A stretch of 62,674 nucleotides of DNA from Bacteroidales bacterium Bact_19 (GCA_001603595.1 LUZK01000007.1:1-62674); one strand, 5' to 3'. Shown: positions 27,641 to 36,886, counted from the stretch's first letter. The notes: generated by a model from the sequence alone, not told the origin. Numbers and translations are program-made.

Positions 27641-27664
27641 GAGATTAAAAGAAATTTTAATCTC
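27641..27664. repeat. Perfect 10-bp hairpin with GAAA loop
   Basis: GAGATTAAAA pairs with TTTTAATCTC across a GAAA tetraloop. The stem would be stable in RNA despite its A/T content. It lies 316 bases upstream of the flavodoxin. Confidence 0.75.
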
Positions 27665-27979
27665 AAATCCATGTTTAGACTCCGCTCAAAAAGTAAAGTA
27701 ACAAAAGAAAAAACTCTATAACCATACCACATTTGACAGGCTTTTTGGAGGAATTACATGCCAAGAAACTCCTTACTGAAATTCATAATAAATTATGAAC
27801 AAAATTTTTTAATATTTGTTCTTCTTAATAAAATGTTTATTTTTCTTTAGCAATATACATTTTCAATACTACTGTTATATATCCAAAATATATTACATTA
27901 AGTTATTTTTAATAAGGTTATTTACCATTTAGCTGTTATAATAATATATGATACAACAAATATAATAATTTGACAAAAA

Positions 27980-28522
27980 ATAAAAAATTTTAGAACTCTA
28001 ATTTGTTATTCCTCAAAAACAGGAAACACAAAAAAAATAGCAGAAATCATTTATGAAATTTGTCCTTTTTACAAGAGTATTTTTAATTTGGAAGAAAATA
28101 AATCCACAGAGATTATCAACAAATACGATTTAATTATTCTTGGATATTGGGTTGAAAATAGTAAAGCAAATAGTTTGGCTATTGATTTTTTGAAAACTGT
28201 TAGAAACAAAAATATAGCTCTTTATGGAACAGCCGGAACCGACATAAATCATCCGTATATAAAAAGCGTCATTACAAAAACAGAAAGCATAATTGACGAC
28301 TCAAACAAACTTCTGGGGCATTTCATTTGTCAAGGTGAAATTGCTGAAGAAGTAGTTGCTAATTTCGAGATACTTGTAAACGCTCAACCTGAAAATAAAA
28401 TGTTAGCAGGACTTTTAAATATCTTCAAACAGCAGTTGCCTTTATCAAAAGGACACCCCGATAAGTTAGATATCCAAAAAGCAAAAGAATATTTTGATAA
28501 ACTTTTTAACAGTTTGAAATGA
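27980..28522 (+). CDS. Flavodoxin-like protein with an apparent AUA start codon
   Basis: The reading frame upstream of the first conventional start (TTG at 28088) encodes the flavodoxin FMN-phosphate loop: from the ATA at 27980 it reads KNFRTLICYSSKTGNTKKIA. An in-frame TGA at 27971 limits the start, and there is no in-frame ATG before codon 140. The whole protein would be about 180 residues, with a C-terminal motif GHPDKLDIQKAKEYF typical of a flavodoxin subgroup. A TTG start would remove the FMN-binding loop, so either AUA (or AUU at 28001) is used or the ATG has been mutated. Its stop overlaps the SDR gene by 4 bases (ATGA). It probably carries electrons for, or acts beside, the SDR enzyme. 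Confidence 0.6.
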   Translation: MKNFRTLICYSSKTGNTKKIAEIIYEICPFYKSIFNLEENKSTEIINKYDLIILGYWVENSKANSLAIDFLKTVRNKNIALYGTAGTDINHPYIKSVITKTESIIDDSNKLLGHFICQGEIAEEVVANFEILVNAQPENKMLAGLLNIFKQQLPLSKGHPDKLDIQKAKEYFDKLFNSLK

Positions 28523-29400
28523 AAACAATTGTAATAACAGGAGCCAATAGTGGCATAGGTTACGAAACAGCAAAAGAACTGGCTTTAAAAGGGAATACCA
28601 TAATCGCAGCTTCACGCCAAAAGAGCGAAAGTCTTAATGCAATTAAGTCATTGAATGACCTATGCAATAAGAAAAAATCGATAGGAAAAGTTATTTTCTA
28701 TGATTTAGATTTAATGAGCTTCAAATCGGTTAAAGATTTTACCGAAAAAGTTAAAAACGATTTCCCAATTATTGATATCTTGATTTGTAATGCTGGAATT
28801 ATGAATTCCCACTACAAACTAACAATTAACGGATATGAATCTCAATTTCAAACCAACTTTTTGAGCCACTACTATTTGACTATACTTTTAATTGAGAATA
28901 TATTAAAGTCTGACAATCCGAAAGTTATCAATGTTTGTTCAGCTTCAGCAGAAAAAGGGAAAATAGATTCGATAGATAAATTAGAAAAAATCAGCAAAGT
29001 CAGCGAAAACGAATATAATGCAATGACTTCTTACAGAGAATCAAAACTTGCACAACAAACAGCAGTAACCGAATTAAGTAAAATGGATGGTTTTAAAAAG
29101 ATAAAATTCTCATTAATTCATCCTGGTATTGTAAACACAAACCTATTTTACAGGAGCTCTGGAATGTTTTATAGATTTGTTATGCTACCTTTTGTTTATT
29201 TAGGCTACGCGTTTGGATTTTTTAAAACCCCCGGAAAAGGTGCAGAAACAACTCTCTTTTTATCTGAAAATGACAATTATGAAACAGGATATTACTGGCA
29301 CAAAACAGAGAAAATTGAACCTAATCCAATTAGTAAAAACAGAAATTATTCTAGTGAATTAATTCGTTGGGTGGAAAATTTATTATTTAATGGAAATTGA
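28519..29400 (+). CDS. Short-chain dehydrogenase/reductase (SDR)
   Basis: The 293-residue NAD(P)-dependent oxidoreductase has the cofactor loop TGANSGIG (residues 7-14), the NAG motif at 91-93, and the catalytic Ser141 (VCSASAEKG), Tyr172 and Lys176 (SYRESK). The layout resembles classical SDRs close to retinol dehydrogenase and light-dependent protochlorophyllide reductase relatives; the substrate is unknown. Its ATG overlaps the flavodoxin stop (ATGA), so the pair is translationally coupled. A noncoding stretch follows to the convergent gene at 29555, with no terminator hairpin obvious. Confidence 0.88.
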   Translation: MKTIVITGANSGIGYETAKELALKGNTIIAASRQKSESLNAIKSLNDLCNKKKSIGKVIFYDLDLMSFKSVKDFTEKVKNDFPIIDILICNAGIMNSHYKLTINGYESQFQTNFLSHYYLTILLIENILKSDNPKVINVCSASAEKGKIDSIDKLEKISKVSENEYNAMTSYRESKLAQQTAVTELSKMDGFKKIKFSLIHPGIVNTNLFYRSSGMFYRFVMLPFVYLGYAFGFFKTPGKGAETTLFLSENDNYETGYYWHKTEKIEPNPISKNRNYSSELIRWVENLLFNGN

Positions 29401-29554
29401 AAGATGAAAAATCACAACCGCTAACAAAACATAAATCCCATATTGGGTTCTGAGGTTTTCGAAGGTCAAAAATCCGCTTAAACTTTTCGTATAACCTGAT
29501 AGGAAATCACCCTCAATCCCCAAAGGTACTTAAACTAGTTTGTTACTAAAATTT

Positions 29555-30340
29555 CTATTTATACATTGGATAGAAGTTGTTGTCAATAAAAAATCTTATA
29601 ATCTCAATTTTTGCATAATCGGGAGAATATTTTTGTTTGTATTCTGCAATAGTTTTATTACATTTGTCAAGTGTTGCATCATCAGCAAAAGTAAAAGTTC
29701 TTAATACTGTGCCTTGCTGGGGATGGTCAATATCGTGATAAACTGTCCAGGCGTAAACTGTTCCTTTTTTATATAGTGCCGGGTCGTATTTAAGCAGATA
29801 GATACTATCATTGGTTCTGTAATTCAATTTCAGTTCCCAGCTTTCAGTGTCATATACTTTAAAATAATAGTATTTTTGACGTGGATTATTCCATTCAAAA
29901 GAAATTTCATCCCCGATTAAAACAGCTTCATCAAAGGGATTTTTAAGAATATCACCAACAGCACGATAAACTCCACCGCTCTTTCTGGTTTTTTGATTTT
30001 CATCAATCATGTTTTTTGCAATGTATTCGAAAAATTCCTCCGTTAAATTTGAATTACCAACATTTTTATAAATTTTATTCAAATCCTCAACTGAATAATT
30101 TCCGGGATTATTTATTCCTACAGGAACTTCTTTTTTGTTCACCAATACAACATAAGAGTTTTCAGGAATTTTAAGAATTGATTTCGGCGATAAATAAATA
30201 TCTCTCTTAATTTCAATTTCTTTGTTTTTTTCTACAATTTTCGGCTTACCTGAAAAATAAAATACCCTGTATTCACTATCCTGACTAAAAACAGAAAAAT
30301 AAATAATAAATACGACAAGGCTTAAAACTACTCTTTTCAT
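29555..30340 (-). CDS. Secreted FecR-like protein, last gene of the CHASE2 operon
   Basis: From the ATG at 30340 (a TTG two codons upstream is less likely) the product is 261 residues with a signal peptide (MKRVVLSLVVFIIYFSVFSQ). Residues 25-80 resemble a FecR-type beta domain (VFYFSGKPKIVEKNKEIEIK and the following SPKSILKIPENSYVVLV). A central segment is helical and the C-terminal half is beta-rich, with EISFEWNN near 150. FecR-like proteins often sit next to CHASE2 proteins in other bacteria. It lies 77 bases after the transglutaminase-like lipoprotein gene on the same strand. The function is unknown; it may bind the cell wall or relay a surface signal. Confidence 0.62.
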   Translation of the reverse strand: MKRVVLSLVVFIIYFSVFSQDSEYRVFYFSGKPKIVEKNKEIEIKRDIYLSPKSILKIPENSYVVLVNKKEVPVGINNPGNYSVEDLNKIYKNVGNSNLTEEFFEYIAKNMIDENQKTRKSGGVYRAVGDILKNPFDEAVLIGDEISFEWNNPRQKYYYFKVYDTESWELKLNYRTNDSIYLLKYDPALYKKGTVYAWTVYHDIDHPQQGTVLRTFTFADDATLDKCNKTIAEYKQKYSPDYAKIEIIRFFIDNNFYPMYK

Positions 30341-30417
30341 TTTCAAAAAATCTTGATATTGATTTAATACAAATATAACATTTTTTCAAACAAAAACAAT
30401 GCCTAGCAGTAAATTTT

Positions 30418-31863
30418 TTATTTTTTAAGAAAATCTTTCACAATAGCTCGTCGTGAAAAAATATTCAAAAAAGTTTGAACTGCTATATCTTTTTGCAAAA
30501 AAGCGTTAAATTTAAAAGCAGTATCATTTGACAAAGCATAAACAAGACTATCGTAATCTAAAAAAAGTTTATTAAAATCAATTAATCCATCAAATTTTTT
30601 ATCAGATTCGCAGGACTTTAAACAAGTGAAAAATATTTTTGAAAAATCATCAAAGCAATATTCTTTTTTTGAATCAATTTTTAAAGAATCAAAAACATAA
30701 CTTACTTTTTCATCAATTAAATTGTATAAAAAATTTTTCTCAAAAGGCATTTTGAAATGAATATCTTTACGATTTGTTTTTTGTATTTTCAGATTTTCGA
30801 CATTAAATCCAACCAACATAATCTCATTTTGATTGCCAAGCCCATAAACCAAAGGATTTATAAAATAATAAATCCTGATACCGCCATGGTTCTTCGAAAC
30901 CTTTATTCTTCCTATCCATTCGGGATTTTTAAAAATAACATTTTCCGAATCAAAATTTTCTATATTAAATTTTTTGTCGCCTACCGAAATTTCACCTTTA
31001 CCTGTTATTAAAGCAATTGCAAGGGGAATTTCAATATTTCCGGTGTAATCATCCGGCAATTCCAATTCGAGTAATGTAAAGTTTTTTGTTAATCCGACAT
31101 TAAAAAGACAGGTAATTTTTGCTCCAGGAGGCAAGTATAAATACATTTTAGCATTCCTTAATTCTTTTGGATAATCTGTAAAAAAAACGATATTGTCATC
31201 TTTTGTGTAATAAAGACTTGCCATAGAAGCAGAATAACAATTGGCATATTTCAAATCGAATTCGGTGAGGATGGGATTAATTGGATTTGTAATCAATTTC
31301 GGGTTTTTGCATAATTCTTTATAAGAAGCAATCTCGCCAAGTTCATTAAAATAATATACTCCATAATCCGCATCAAACATTTTCCATTTTCCGTCGGAAA
31401 AAACTTCGCTTACCACATGTCCGTTCAGTCCCCAGGCTCTTGCATCAAATCCTAAATCTTTCAAAATATTTGTTAAGACAGATGCACGAAATCCGCACAA
31501 TCCACCTCCAAGCGAATTTATCATTAAATACGGAGAATATGCCCAATTATATTTTGTTATTAAATCATCATGCCAAGTGTAGTCTCGAACAAATCTAAAA
31601 GCTTTTAGTTCCAGAGGCTCTCCATCAAAATCCGAAGGCATACTTTTTACAAAACTCAAAATATTTTTATAATCGGATAAATCTAACCCATTTACAATTA
31701 TCTTAAACTTTGCGGTCCGGTCGCCGGTATTTTCAATTTCAATTATTCTTTCTTCATTTTGTTCGAAAGCTATCGAAAACTTAACCGATTTCTCTTCTTT
31801 CTTGCACGATAAAAGAGATAAAAAACAAATGAATAAGATACAGCTCGTTTTTAAAATTCTCAT
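30418..31863 (-). CDS. Transglutaminase-like (papain-fold) lipoprotein
   Basis: The 481-residue lipoprotein (lipidated Cys20 in LSLLSCKK) has an N-terminal beta region and a transglutaminase-like core with a complete Cys-His-Asp triad: Cys123 in GGGLCGFRA, His149 in GLNGHVVSEV and Asp164 in KMFDADYGV. Such domains act as cysteine proteases or peptidoglycan- or protein-modifying enzymes. The C-terminal half (about 220-481) is beta- then helix-rich and unassigned. Its ATG overlaps the CHASE2 stop by four bases, a translationally coupled junction. It should act in the periplasm or at the outer membrane, next to the sensor encoded upstream. Confidence 0.8.
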   Translation of the reverse strand: MRILKTSCILFICFLSLLSCKKEEKSVKFSIAFEQNEERIIEIENTGDRTAKFKIIVNGLDLSDYKNILSFVKSMPSDFDGEPLELKAFRFVRDYTWHDDLITKYNWAYSPYLMINSLGGGLCGFRASVLTNILKDLGFDARAWGLNGHVVSEVFSDGKWKMFDADYGVYYFNELGEIASYKELCKNPKLITNPINPILTEFDLKYANCYSASMASLYYTKDDNIVFFTDYPKELRNAKMYLYLPPGAKITCLFNVGLTKNFTLLELELPDDYTGNIEIPLAIALITGKGEISVGDKKFNIENFDSENVIFKNPEWIGRIKVSKNHGGIRIYYFINPLVYGLGNQNEIMLVGFNVENLKIQKTNRKDIHFKMPFEKNFLYNLIDEKVSYVFDSLKIDSKKEYCFDDFSKIFFTCLKSCESDKKFDGLIDFNKLFLDYDSLVYALSNDTAFKFNAFLQKDIAVQTFLNIFSRRAIVKDFLKK

Positions 31864-33149
31864 AAAAAATTTTTATTTAAATTTCTTTTAAAGATTCTAA
31901 AAATTTTACTCATTACTTGTTTTCTGTCCTCTTTGGTGTATTTGAATTTTTGAGTCAGATAGGTATCAATTTTAAAAAGCTCCATGGTTTCTTCATAAAG
32001 ATAAAGCACATCAATACATAAAACCAATGCCAATACAGTAGGAAGCATATCAAATTTTATAAGAAATTTGGAAATAAGGTAAAAACTTATCCATAAAACT
32101 ATAACAATTAACAAAAACTGTATAGGTTTACTTAGAATATCAAAATATTTTTCGCCGTTAACATAGTAATACACCAACCACATTATAAACAACTGAAGTA
32201 TTATGAATGCTATTAGGTAATTCAGCCAAATTGGAACTTTTTCCAGAAATACCCCGGAAAGTATCATACTTATAATATGAGCATGCACTTCAATTCCTTT
32301 TGCATCCGGATAACCATATTCTGATTTTTGTTGAGGCGTAAAAAATGCATCAAGTGTATCTGCTGGTGCACCGGCAAACATTCTTACGTATCCGAGCAAT
32401 ACGATTTTATCTTTCAGCATAATTAAATTTTCGTTCGTATCCGAAATTTCCTCGTAATCAAATATTATGAACGGCATACGCCCGCCTCTGTAATTTATCA
32501 GTTCTGTTTGATTTTTTCGTTGAGCATAGTTTAGAAAAATATTTTTGTCGTATTTACTTATAACTTCCATTGAAAACGAATTTACAATGGTATCGTTATA
32601 TCGTATGAATTTGTCGAACTCTCTAACAACTCTTGGATAAAGAATCATTTCGAGATGACCTACAGGAAGGTCACCAAAAAATTCATCAGATTTTATAATA
32701 CCCACCGGATTATCATTTTCGTATTTTCCGAAAGCTCCCAAAATAATGTTATTCCCGGAATTTAAGGCCTGTCGCAAATACAAATCTTCTGGGCCTCTGC
32801 GTTCAGCAAAAACAGCATCAATTCCAATAACTCTGGGTTCAAACTTTTGAATTTTAAATATCAGATCTGCAATTTCTTTACGGTTTAAATTTCCGATATT
32901 TACAATAAAAATATTAGTATCAGTAGGTTCTTCGGGCTGAAACTCGCTAAAATAAAGATCTGTAAAGTCAAAATTATCAATAAACTCATCTAGAGGATTA
33001 AAAAAATCCATTGAATCAATAATTGCCCAAAATAAAAACACGGCCAATCCGGTAAATATGTTTATTATCAGAGAATCCCAAAAGACTGTATATTTTTTTT
33101 CTTTAATTGTTTTATTTTTGTTTTTTGTAAAAAAGATAAAATTAAACAT
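31860..33149 (-). CDS. CHASE2-domain membrane sensor without an output domain
   Basis: The 429-residue protein has one N-terminal membrane segment (about 28-47), a large extracytoplasmic CHASE2 domain (about 65-305; IGIDAVFAERRGPED near 110 and GIEVHAHIISMIL near 285), then three membrane segments (about 310-390) and a short basic tail. CHASE2 domains normally precede a kinase, cyclase or other output module; here only about 40 cytoplasmic residues follow. It starts 27 bases after the ion-channel gene and overlaps the transglutaminase gene by four bases. It may signal through the channel or the secreted enzyme rather than through its own catalytic domain. Confidence 0.85.
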   Translation of the reverse strand: MFNFIFFTKNKNKTIKEKKYTVFWDSLIINIFTGLAVFLFWAIIDSMDFFNPLDEFIDNFDFTDLYFSEFQPEEPTDTNIFIVNIGNLNRKEIADLIFKIQKFEPRVIGIDAVFAERRGPEDLYLRQALNSGNNIILGAFGKYENDNPVGIIKSDEFFGDLPVGHLEMILYPRVVREFDKFIRYNDTIVNSFSMEVISKYDKNIFLNYAQRKNQTELINYRGGRMPFIIFDYEEISDTNENLIMLKDKIVLLGYVRMFAGAPADTLDAFFTPQQKSEYGYPDAKGIEVHAHIISMILSGVFLEKVPIWLNYLIAFIILQLFIMWLVYYYVNGEKYFDILSKPIQFLLIVIVLWISFYLISKFLIKFDMLPTVLALVLCIDVLYLYEETMELFKIDTYLTQKFKYTKEDRKQVMSKIFRIFKRNLNKNFL

Positions 33150-33176
33150 GACATTAATTTTTATTAAGTTCCGTAA

Positions 33177-33950
33177 CTATTTCGGTAAGTTCGACAATTT
33201 TTTATTCAATTCATCAACTTTATGTTCTAAGCTGTCGTTATTATCAGCTATCATTGCATCAACGAAATTTGAGTTTATCAATGAAAGTCCTAATATACCA
33301 CCGGAAAATAAAATAAACATGAAGTAAATTTTAACAATTAAAGACTTAGAATCAGAGGAATTTTCAGCAATATAATCGGGGATTTCGTACCAACCCTCAA
33401 CAGAAAAAAACCTAAAAGCAGTATAAAAAGATTCCATTGGATTCCCAAAATACTGAGGAGCAATATCTTTGAATAAATGACAGGAAAAAAACGCAAGTTT
33501 AAAATTATAAACTACAAGAGCAAAAATAATTAATATTGATGCTTTGAACGCCCGACGAGTTTCAAACAATAATTGATTAATATTAGGAACATATCTTTTA
33601 AATCTGAATGCTTTGAAAATCCTGTCAATACGCAGAACTCTTAAAATCAGAATAAAACTTAAATTTTCAAAATCATTAGTAATTAGAGACATAAAAACCG
33701 AAACAAAAGAAAGTGTAACTAAATAAAAATCAAACTTATTCCATTTTGATTTATAATAAACTTTAAAAGAATATTCCCTAATCTTAATTATAATTTCAAG
33801 AACAAATGACAGCGTAAGAATATTGTCTGCAACAAAAAGTATCTGCCTAACAAAAACAGGAAGTCCATAAAAACTCTGTATAAAAATTACGAGGGCATTC
33901 GTTAGAATAAGAGCTAAAACAAATCTATCGTTAAGGAAAAACTTTTTCAT
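33177..33950 (-). CDS. Voltage-gated-type ion channel (six-TM ion transporter)
   Basis: From the ATG at 33950 the protein is 257 residues; an ATG 18 bases upstream is an alternative. Six hydrophobic segments and a positively charged S4-like helix (RVLRIDRIFKAFRFKR, about residues 105-120) mark the voltage-gated cation-channel fold, and the pore region reads FFSVEGWYEIPDYIAENS. The pore resembles the FxxxxxxxGW-type loops of bacterial sodium/calcium channels more than a potassium filter (no TVGYG). The C-terminus has a short coiled-coil (SLEHKVDELNKKLSNL), a typical tetramerisation element. It heads the four-gene minus-strand operon with the CHASE2 gene. Confidence 0.8.
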   Translation of the reverse strand: MKKFFLNDRFVLALILTNALVIFIQSFYGLPVFVRQILFVADNILTLSFVLEIIIKIREYSFKVYYKSKWNKFDFYLVTLSFVSVFMSLITNDFENLSFILILRVLRIDRIFKAFRFKRYVPNINQLLFETRRAFKASILIIFALVVYNFKLAFFSCHLFKDIAPQYFGNPMESFYTAFRFFSVEGWYEIPDYIAENSSDSKSLIVKIYFMFILFSGGILGLSLINSNFVDAMIADNNDSLEHKVDELNKKLSNLPK

Positions 33951-34090
33951 AATCAGATATAAAAACATTATACAAATTTAACATTCTTCATACAAAAACA
34001 AAACTTTATGTTTTTTTATTTAGCGTAATGTATAAACTTGTGAACATTTCCCCCAATTATGTGCTTGTGGTTGAACCTAAATAATAAAAT

Positions 34091-34121
34091 TTTGTTTTTA
34101 CCAAACTAAATAATAATTTTG
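34091..34121 (+). promoter_or_regulatory. Consensus Bacteroidetes promoter of the suf operon
   Basis: TTTG at 34091-34094 and TAATTTTG at 34114-34121 are separated by exactly 19 bases, matching the -33/-7 consensus. They lie 35 bases before the sufB start. No obvious repressor operator was seen in the 188-base gap. Confidence 0.7.
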
Positions 34122-34156
34122 TGGTAATAATTATTTAAATTAAATTTAAATAACCA

Positions 34157-35605
34157 ATGGAAAAAGAACAGGATAAGATTTTGCAGGACTTCACCTCATC
34201 GGAATATAAATTTGGTTTTATCTCTGATATTGAATATGAACATTTTCCCAAAGGATTAAACGAAGACATAATAAGATTGTTATCAGAAAAGAAGAATGAA
34301 CCGGAATGGCTTCTGGAATTCAGATTAAAAGCTTTTGAAAGATGGAAAAATATGAAGATGCCAAAGTGGGCACATTTAGAAATTCCGGAAATTAATTATC
34401 AGGATTTGATATATTATGCAGCTCCTAAACAAAAAGCAAAATATGCAAGTTTAGATGAAATTGATCCAGAAATAAAAGCGACTTTCGACAAACTTGGAAT
34501 ACCTATCGGAGAACAGAAGAGATTATCTGGAGTTGCAATGGATGCTGTTTTAGATTCGGTATCGGTAAAAACTACATTTCAAGAAACACTCGCCGAAAAA
34601 GGAATAATATTCTGCTCATTCAGCGAAGCAGTGAAAGAACACCCTGATCTTGTAAAAAAATATTTAGGTTCGGTTGTACCTTACGGAGATAATTATTTTG
34701 CTGCATTAAATTCAGCAGTTTTCAGCGACGGATCGTTTTGTTACATTCCTAAGGGAGTAAGATGTCCTATGGAATTATCCACATACTTTAGAATAAATGC
34801 AGCAAACAGCGGACAATTTGAAAGAACTTTAATTGTTGCCGACGAAGACTCTTACGTGAGTTACATGGAAGGATGTACAGCTCCGATGAGAGACGAAAAA
34901 CAATTACATGCTGCTGTGGTGGAAATTGTGGCATTAAAAAATGCTGAAGTAAAATATTCAACAGTACAAAATTGGTATCCGGGTGATAAAGAAGGAAAAG
35001 GCGGTATTTATAATTTTGTTACAAAAAGAGGAATTTGTAAAGGCGATAACTCAAAAATTTCATGGACACAAGTTGAAACGGGGTCAGCAATAACATGGAA
35101 ATACCCGAGTACAATACTTAAAGGAGATAATTCAGTGTCGGAGTTTTATTCAGTAGCAGTAACAAATCATTTTCAACAAGCTGATACAGGAACAAAAATG
35201 ATACATCTCGGGAAAAATACCAGCAGCACTATTGTTTCAAAAGGTATTTCTGCCGGCCGAAGTAATAATTCATACAGAGGTCTGGTAAAAATTGCCAAAA
35301 ATGCGGTTAATTCCAGAAATTTTTCTCAATGCGACAGTTTGCTGCTTGGCGATAAATGTGGAGCTCACACTTTCCCGTATATCGAAGTAGAAAACGAAAG
35401 TTCCATAGTAGAACACGAAGCTACTACCTCAAAAATAAGCGAAGATCAGATATTTTATTGCAATCAGCGTGGAATTTCCACTGAAGATGCAGTTGGATTA
35501 ATTGTAAACGGATATGCCAGAGAAGTTTTAAATAAATTGCCTATGGAATTTGCAGTAGAAGCTCAAAAACTTCTGCAAATAAGCCTTGAAGGAAGCGTCG
35601 GATAA
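34157..35605 (+). CDS. sufB: Fe-S cluster assembly scaffold SufB
   Basis: The 482-residue SufB is the scaffold subunit of the SufBCD complex, on which Fe-S clusters are built in the cytosol. The central and C-terminal beta-helix shows [20 protein letters not shown] near 193, [20 protein letters not shown] near 236, a GCTAP motif, and C-terminal [21 protein letters not shown] near 440. The conserved cysteine in [19 protein letters not shown] (near 392) is present. Its stop overlaps the next gene by one base (TAATG). It is the first gene of the suf operon; no sufE, sufS or sufU is in this window. Confidence 0.96.
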   Translation: MEKEQDKILQDFTSSEYKFGFISDIEYEHFPKGLNEDIIRLLSEKKNEPEWLLEFRLKAFERWKNMKMPKWAHLEIPEINYQDLIYYAAPKQKAKYASLDEIDPEIKATFDKLGIPIGEQKRLSGVAMDAVLDSVSVKTTFQETLAEKGIIFCSFSEAVKEHPDLVKKYLGSVVPYGDNYFAALNSAVFSDGSFCYIPKGVRCPMELSTYFRINAANSGQFERTLIVADEDSYVSYMEGCTAPMRDEKQLHAAVVEIVALKNAEVKYSTVQNWYPGDKEGKGGIYNFVTKRGICKGDNSKISWTQVETGSAITWKYPSTILKGDNSVSEFYSVAVTNHFQQADTGTKMIHLGKNTSSTIVSKGISAGRSNNSYRGLVKIAKNAVNSRNFSQCDSLLLGDKCGAHTFPYIEVENESSIVEHEATTSKISEDQIFYCNQRGISTEDAVGLIVNGYAREVLNKLPMEFAVEAQKLLQISLEGSVG

Positions 35606-36141
35606 TGAATAAAAACAATAACATAGAAACATTTTTGAACACAAACAGAATTATGCGAGAACATGCAATTGTTAAGCTCAACTCAAATCCTGATTTGATT
35701 AAAGAAATTGCTGAATATTCCCTTTCCGACAATCCAGATTCATGGAGAGCAGTATGGATTCTTAACCTATATCTTGACAGATATGGTGAACAGAAAATAA
35801 TCTCCCAATACAGCGATGCGTTCATAGAAAATTTACAGAAGAAAATAAAAGACGGACACATAAGAGAAATTATAAAACTATTAACAAAAATTAAACTAAG
35901 TGAAGAACAAGAATCGGAAGTTTTCGACTATTGTTATTCTCAACTTTCAAACAATAAGATACAAGCTTCAGTTAGGGCAGTATGTTTTCAATTTATATTA
36001 AACACATCAAAAAAATATCCCGAAATAACCGAAGAAATAGAATACATTTTTAATGATATTAAAAATTATTTAAGCCGAGGTATTAGAAGCAGTATTCAAA
36101 ATAAGATAGTCAAAACAAAATTGTTGAATAATAAAAAATAA
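35605..36141 (+). CDS. Helical-repeat protein between sufB and sufC, unknown function
   Basis: The 178-residue product is almost entirely predicted helix, with repeated amphipathic pairs such as AIVKLNSNPDLIKEIAEYSL and SWRAVWILNLYL, resembling HEAT or DNA-alkylation-repair-like helical repeats. There is no signal peptide, metal-binding cysteine cluster or catalytic motif. It overlaps the sufB stop by one base and ends 4 bases before sufC, so it is almost certainly co-translated with the cluster-assembly machinery. It could be a scaffold or chaperone for SufBCD, but that rests on position only. Confidence 0.75.
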   Translation: MNKNNNIETFLNTNRIMREHAIVKLNSNPDLIKEIAEYSLSDNPDSWRAVWILNLYLDRYGEQKIISQYSDAFIENLQKKIKDGHIREIIKLLTKIKLSEEQESEVFDYCYSQLSNNKIQASVRAVCFQFILNTSKKYPEITEEIEYIFNDIKNYLSRGIRSSIQNKIVKTKLLNNKK

Positions 36142-36145
36142 GAAT

Positions 36146-36886
36146 ATGTTATCAATAAAAGATTTACATGCCGAAATAAACGGAAAAGAAATATTAAAAG
36201 GTATAAATCTCGAGATTAAAAGCGGGGAAGTTCATGCCATAATGGGACCTAACGGATCAGGAAAATCTACACTTGCATCTGTATTGGCAGGTAAGGAAGA
36301 ATACGAAATTACAAAAGGCGAAATTATCTATATGGAAAAAAATTTACTTGATCTTTCGGTAGAAGAAAGAGCTAAAGAAGGTATTTTTCTAAGTTTTCAA
36401 TATCCTGTAGAGATTCCCGGTGTGAGCATGATTAATTTTATGAAAACAGCCGTAAACGAACATCGCAAATATCAAGGGCTACCGCCAATAAGTTCGGCTG
36501 AATTTTTGAAATACATGCGTGAAATGAAAGATCTTGTCGAATTAAAATCTGATCTTGCAAACCGTTCAGTAAATCAAGGATTTAGCGGAGGTGAAAAAAA
36601 ACGTAATGAAATTTTTCAGATGGCAATGCTTAAACCTAAACTTGCCATACTCGACGAAACAGATTCCGGATTGGATATTGATGCTTTAAGAATCGTAGCA
36701 AATGGTGTTAATAAACTTAAAACCAATGAAAATTCCATAATTGTTATTACTCACTATCAAAGATTGCTTGATTATATAGTTCCGGATTTTGTTCATATCT
36801 TATTCGATGGCAAAATAGTAAAATCAGGAACTAAAGAGCTGGCATTGGAATTAGAACAAAAAGGCTATAATTGGATTAAAGAATAA
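36146..36886 (+). CDS. sufC: Fe-S cluster assembly ATPase SufC
   Basis: The 246-residue ABC-type ATPase of the SufBCD complex has a Walker A GPNGSGKST near 35, a Q-loop LSFQYPVEIPGVSM near 88, the signature FSGGEKKRNEI near 148, a Walker B LAILDETDSGLD near 169 and the switch histidine in VITHYQRLLDYI near 210. It drives conformational change of the SufB-SufD scaffold. It lies 4 bases after the helical-repeat gene and 11 bases before the sufD ATG. The length is normal. Confidence 0.96.
   Translation: MLSIKDLHAEINGKEILKGINLEIKSGEVHAIMGPNGSGKSTLASVLAGKEEYEITKGEIIYMEKNLLDLSVEERAKEGIFLSFQYPVEIPGVSMINFMKTAVNEHRKYQGLPPISSAEFLKYMREMKDLVELKSDLANRSVNQGFSGGEKKRNEIFQMAMLKPKLAILDETDSGLDIDALRIVANGVNKLKTNENSIIVITHYQRLLDYIVPDFVHILFDGKIVKSGTKELALELEQKGYNWIKE

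Larger units (their letters stand above)
27376..27979. other. 604-base gene-poor, A+T-rich stretch with two hairpins
   Basis: No convincing coding sequence on either strand. It holds two perfect hairpins (27590-27607 and 27641-27664), neither followed by a T-run. The sequence between 27660 and 27800 looks like decayed coding or intergenic debris. It separates the conserved LD-carboxypeptidase neighbourhood from the flavodoxin/SDR pair and may mark an insertion boundary. Confidence 0.5.

Noticed and set aside
29401-29554. A short noncoding RNA or attachment site after the SDR gene
   Set aside because: The segment has no strong hairpin and only weak resemblance (CCGCTAACA) to the palindrome at 62.4 kb, not enough to call.
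34156-34157. Riboswitch or repressor operator upstream of sufB
   Set aside because: The 188-base gap shows a good promoter but no conserved structured element or clear palindrome by eye.
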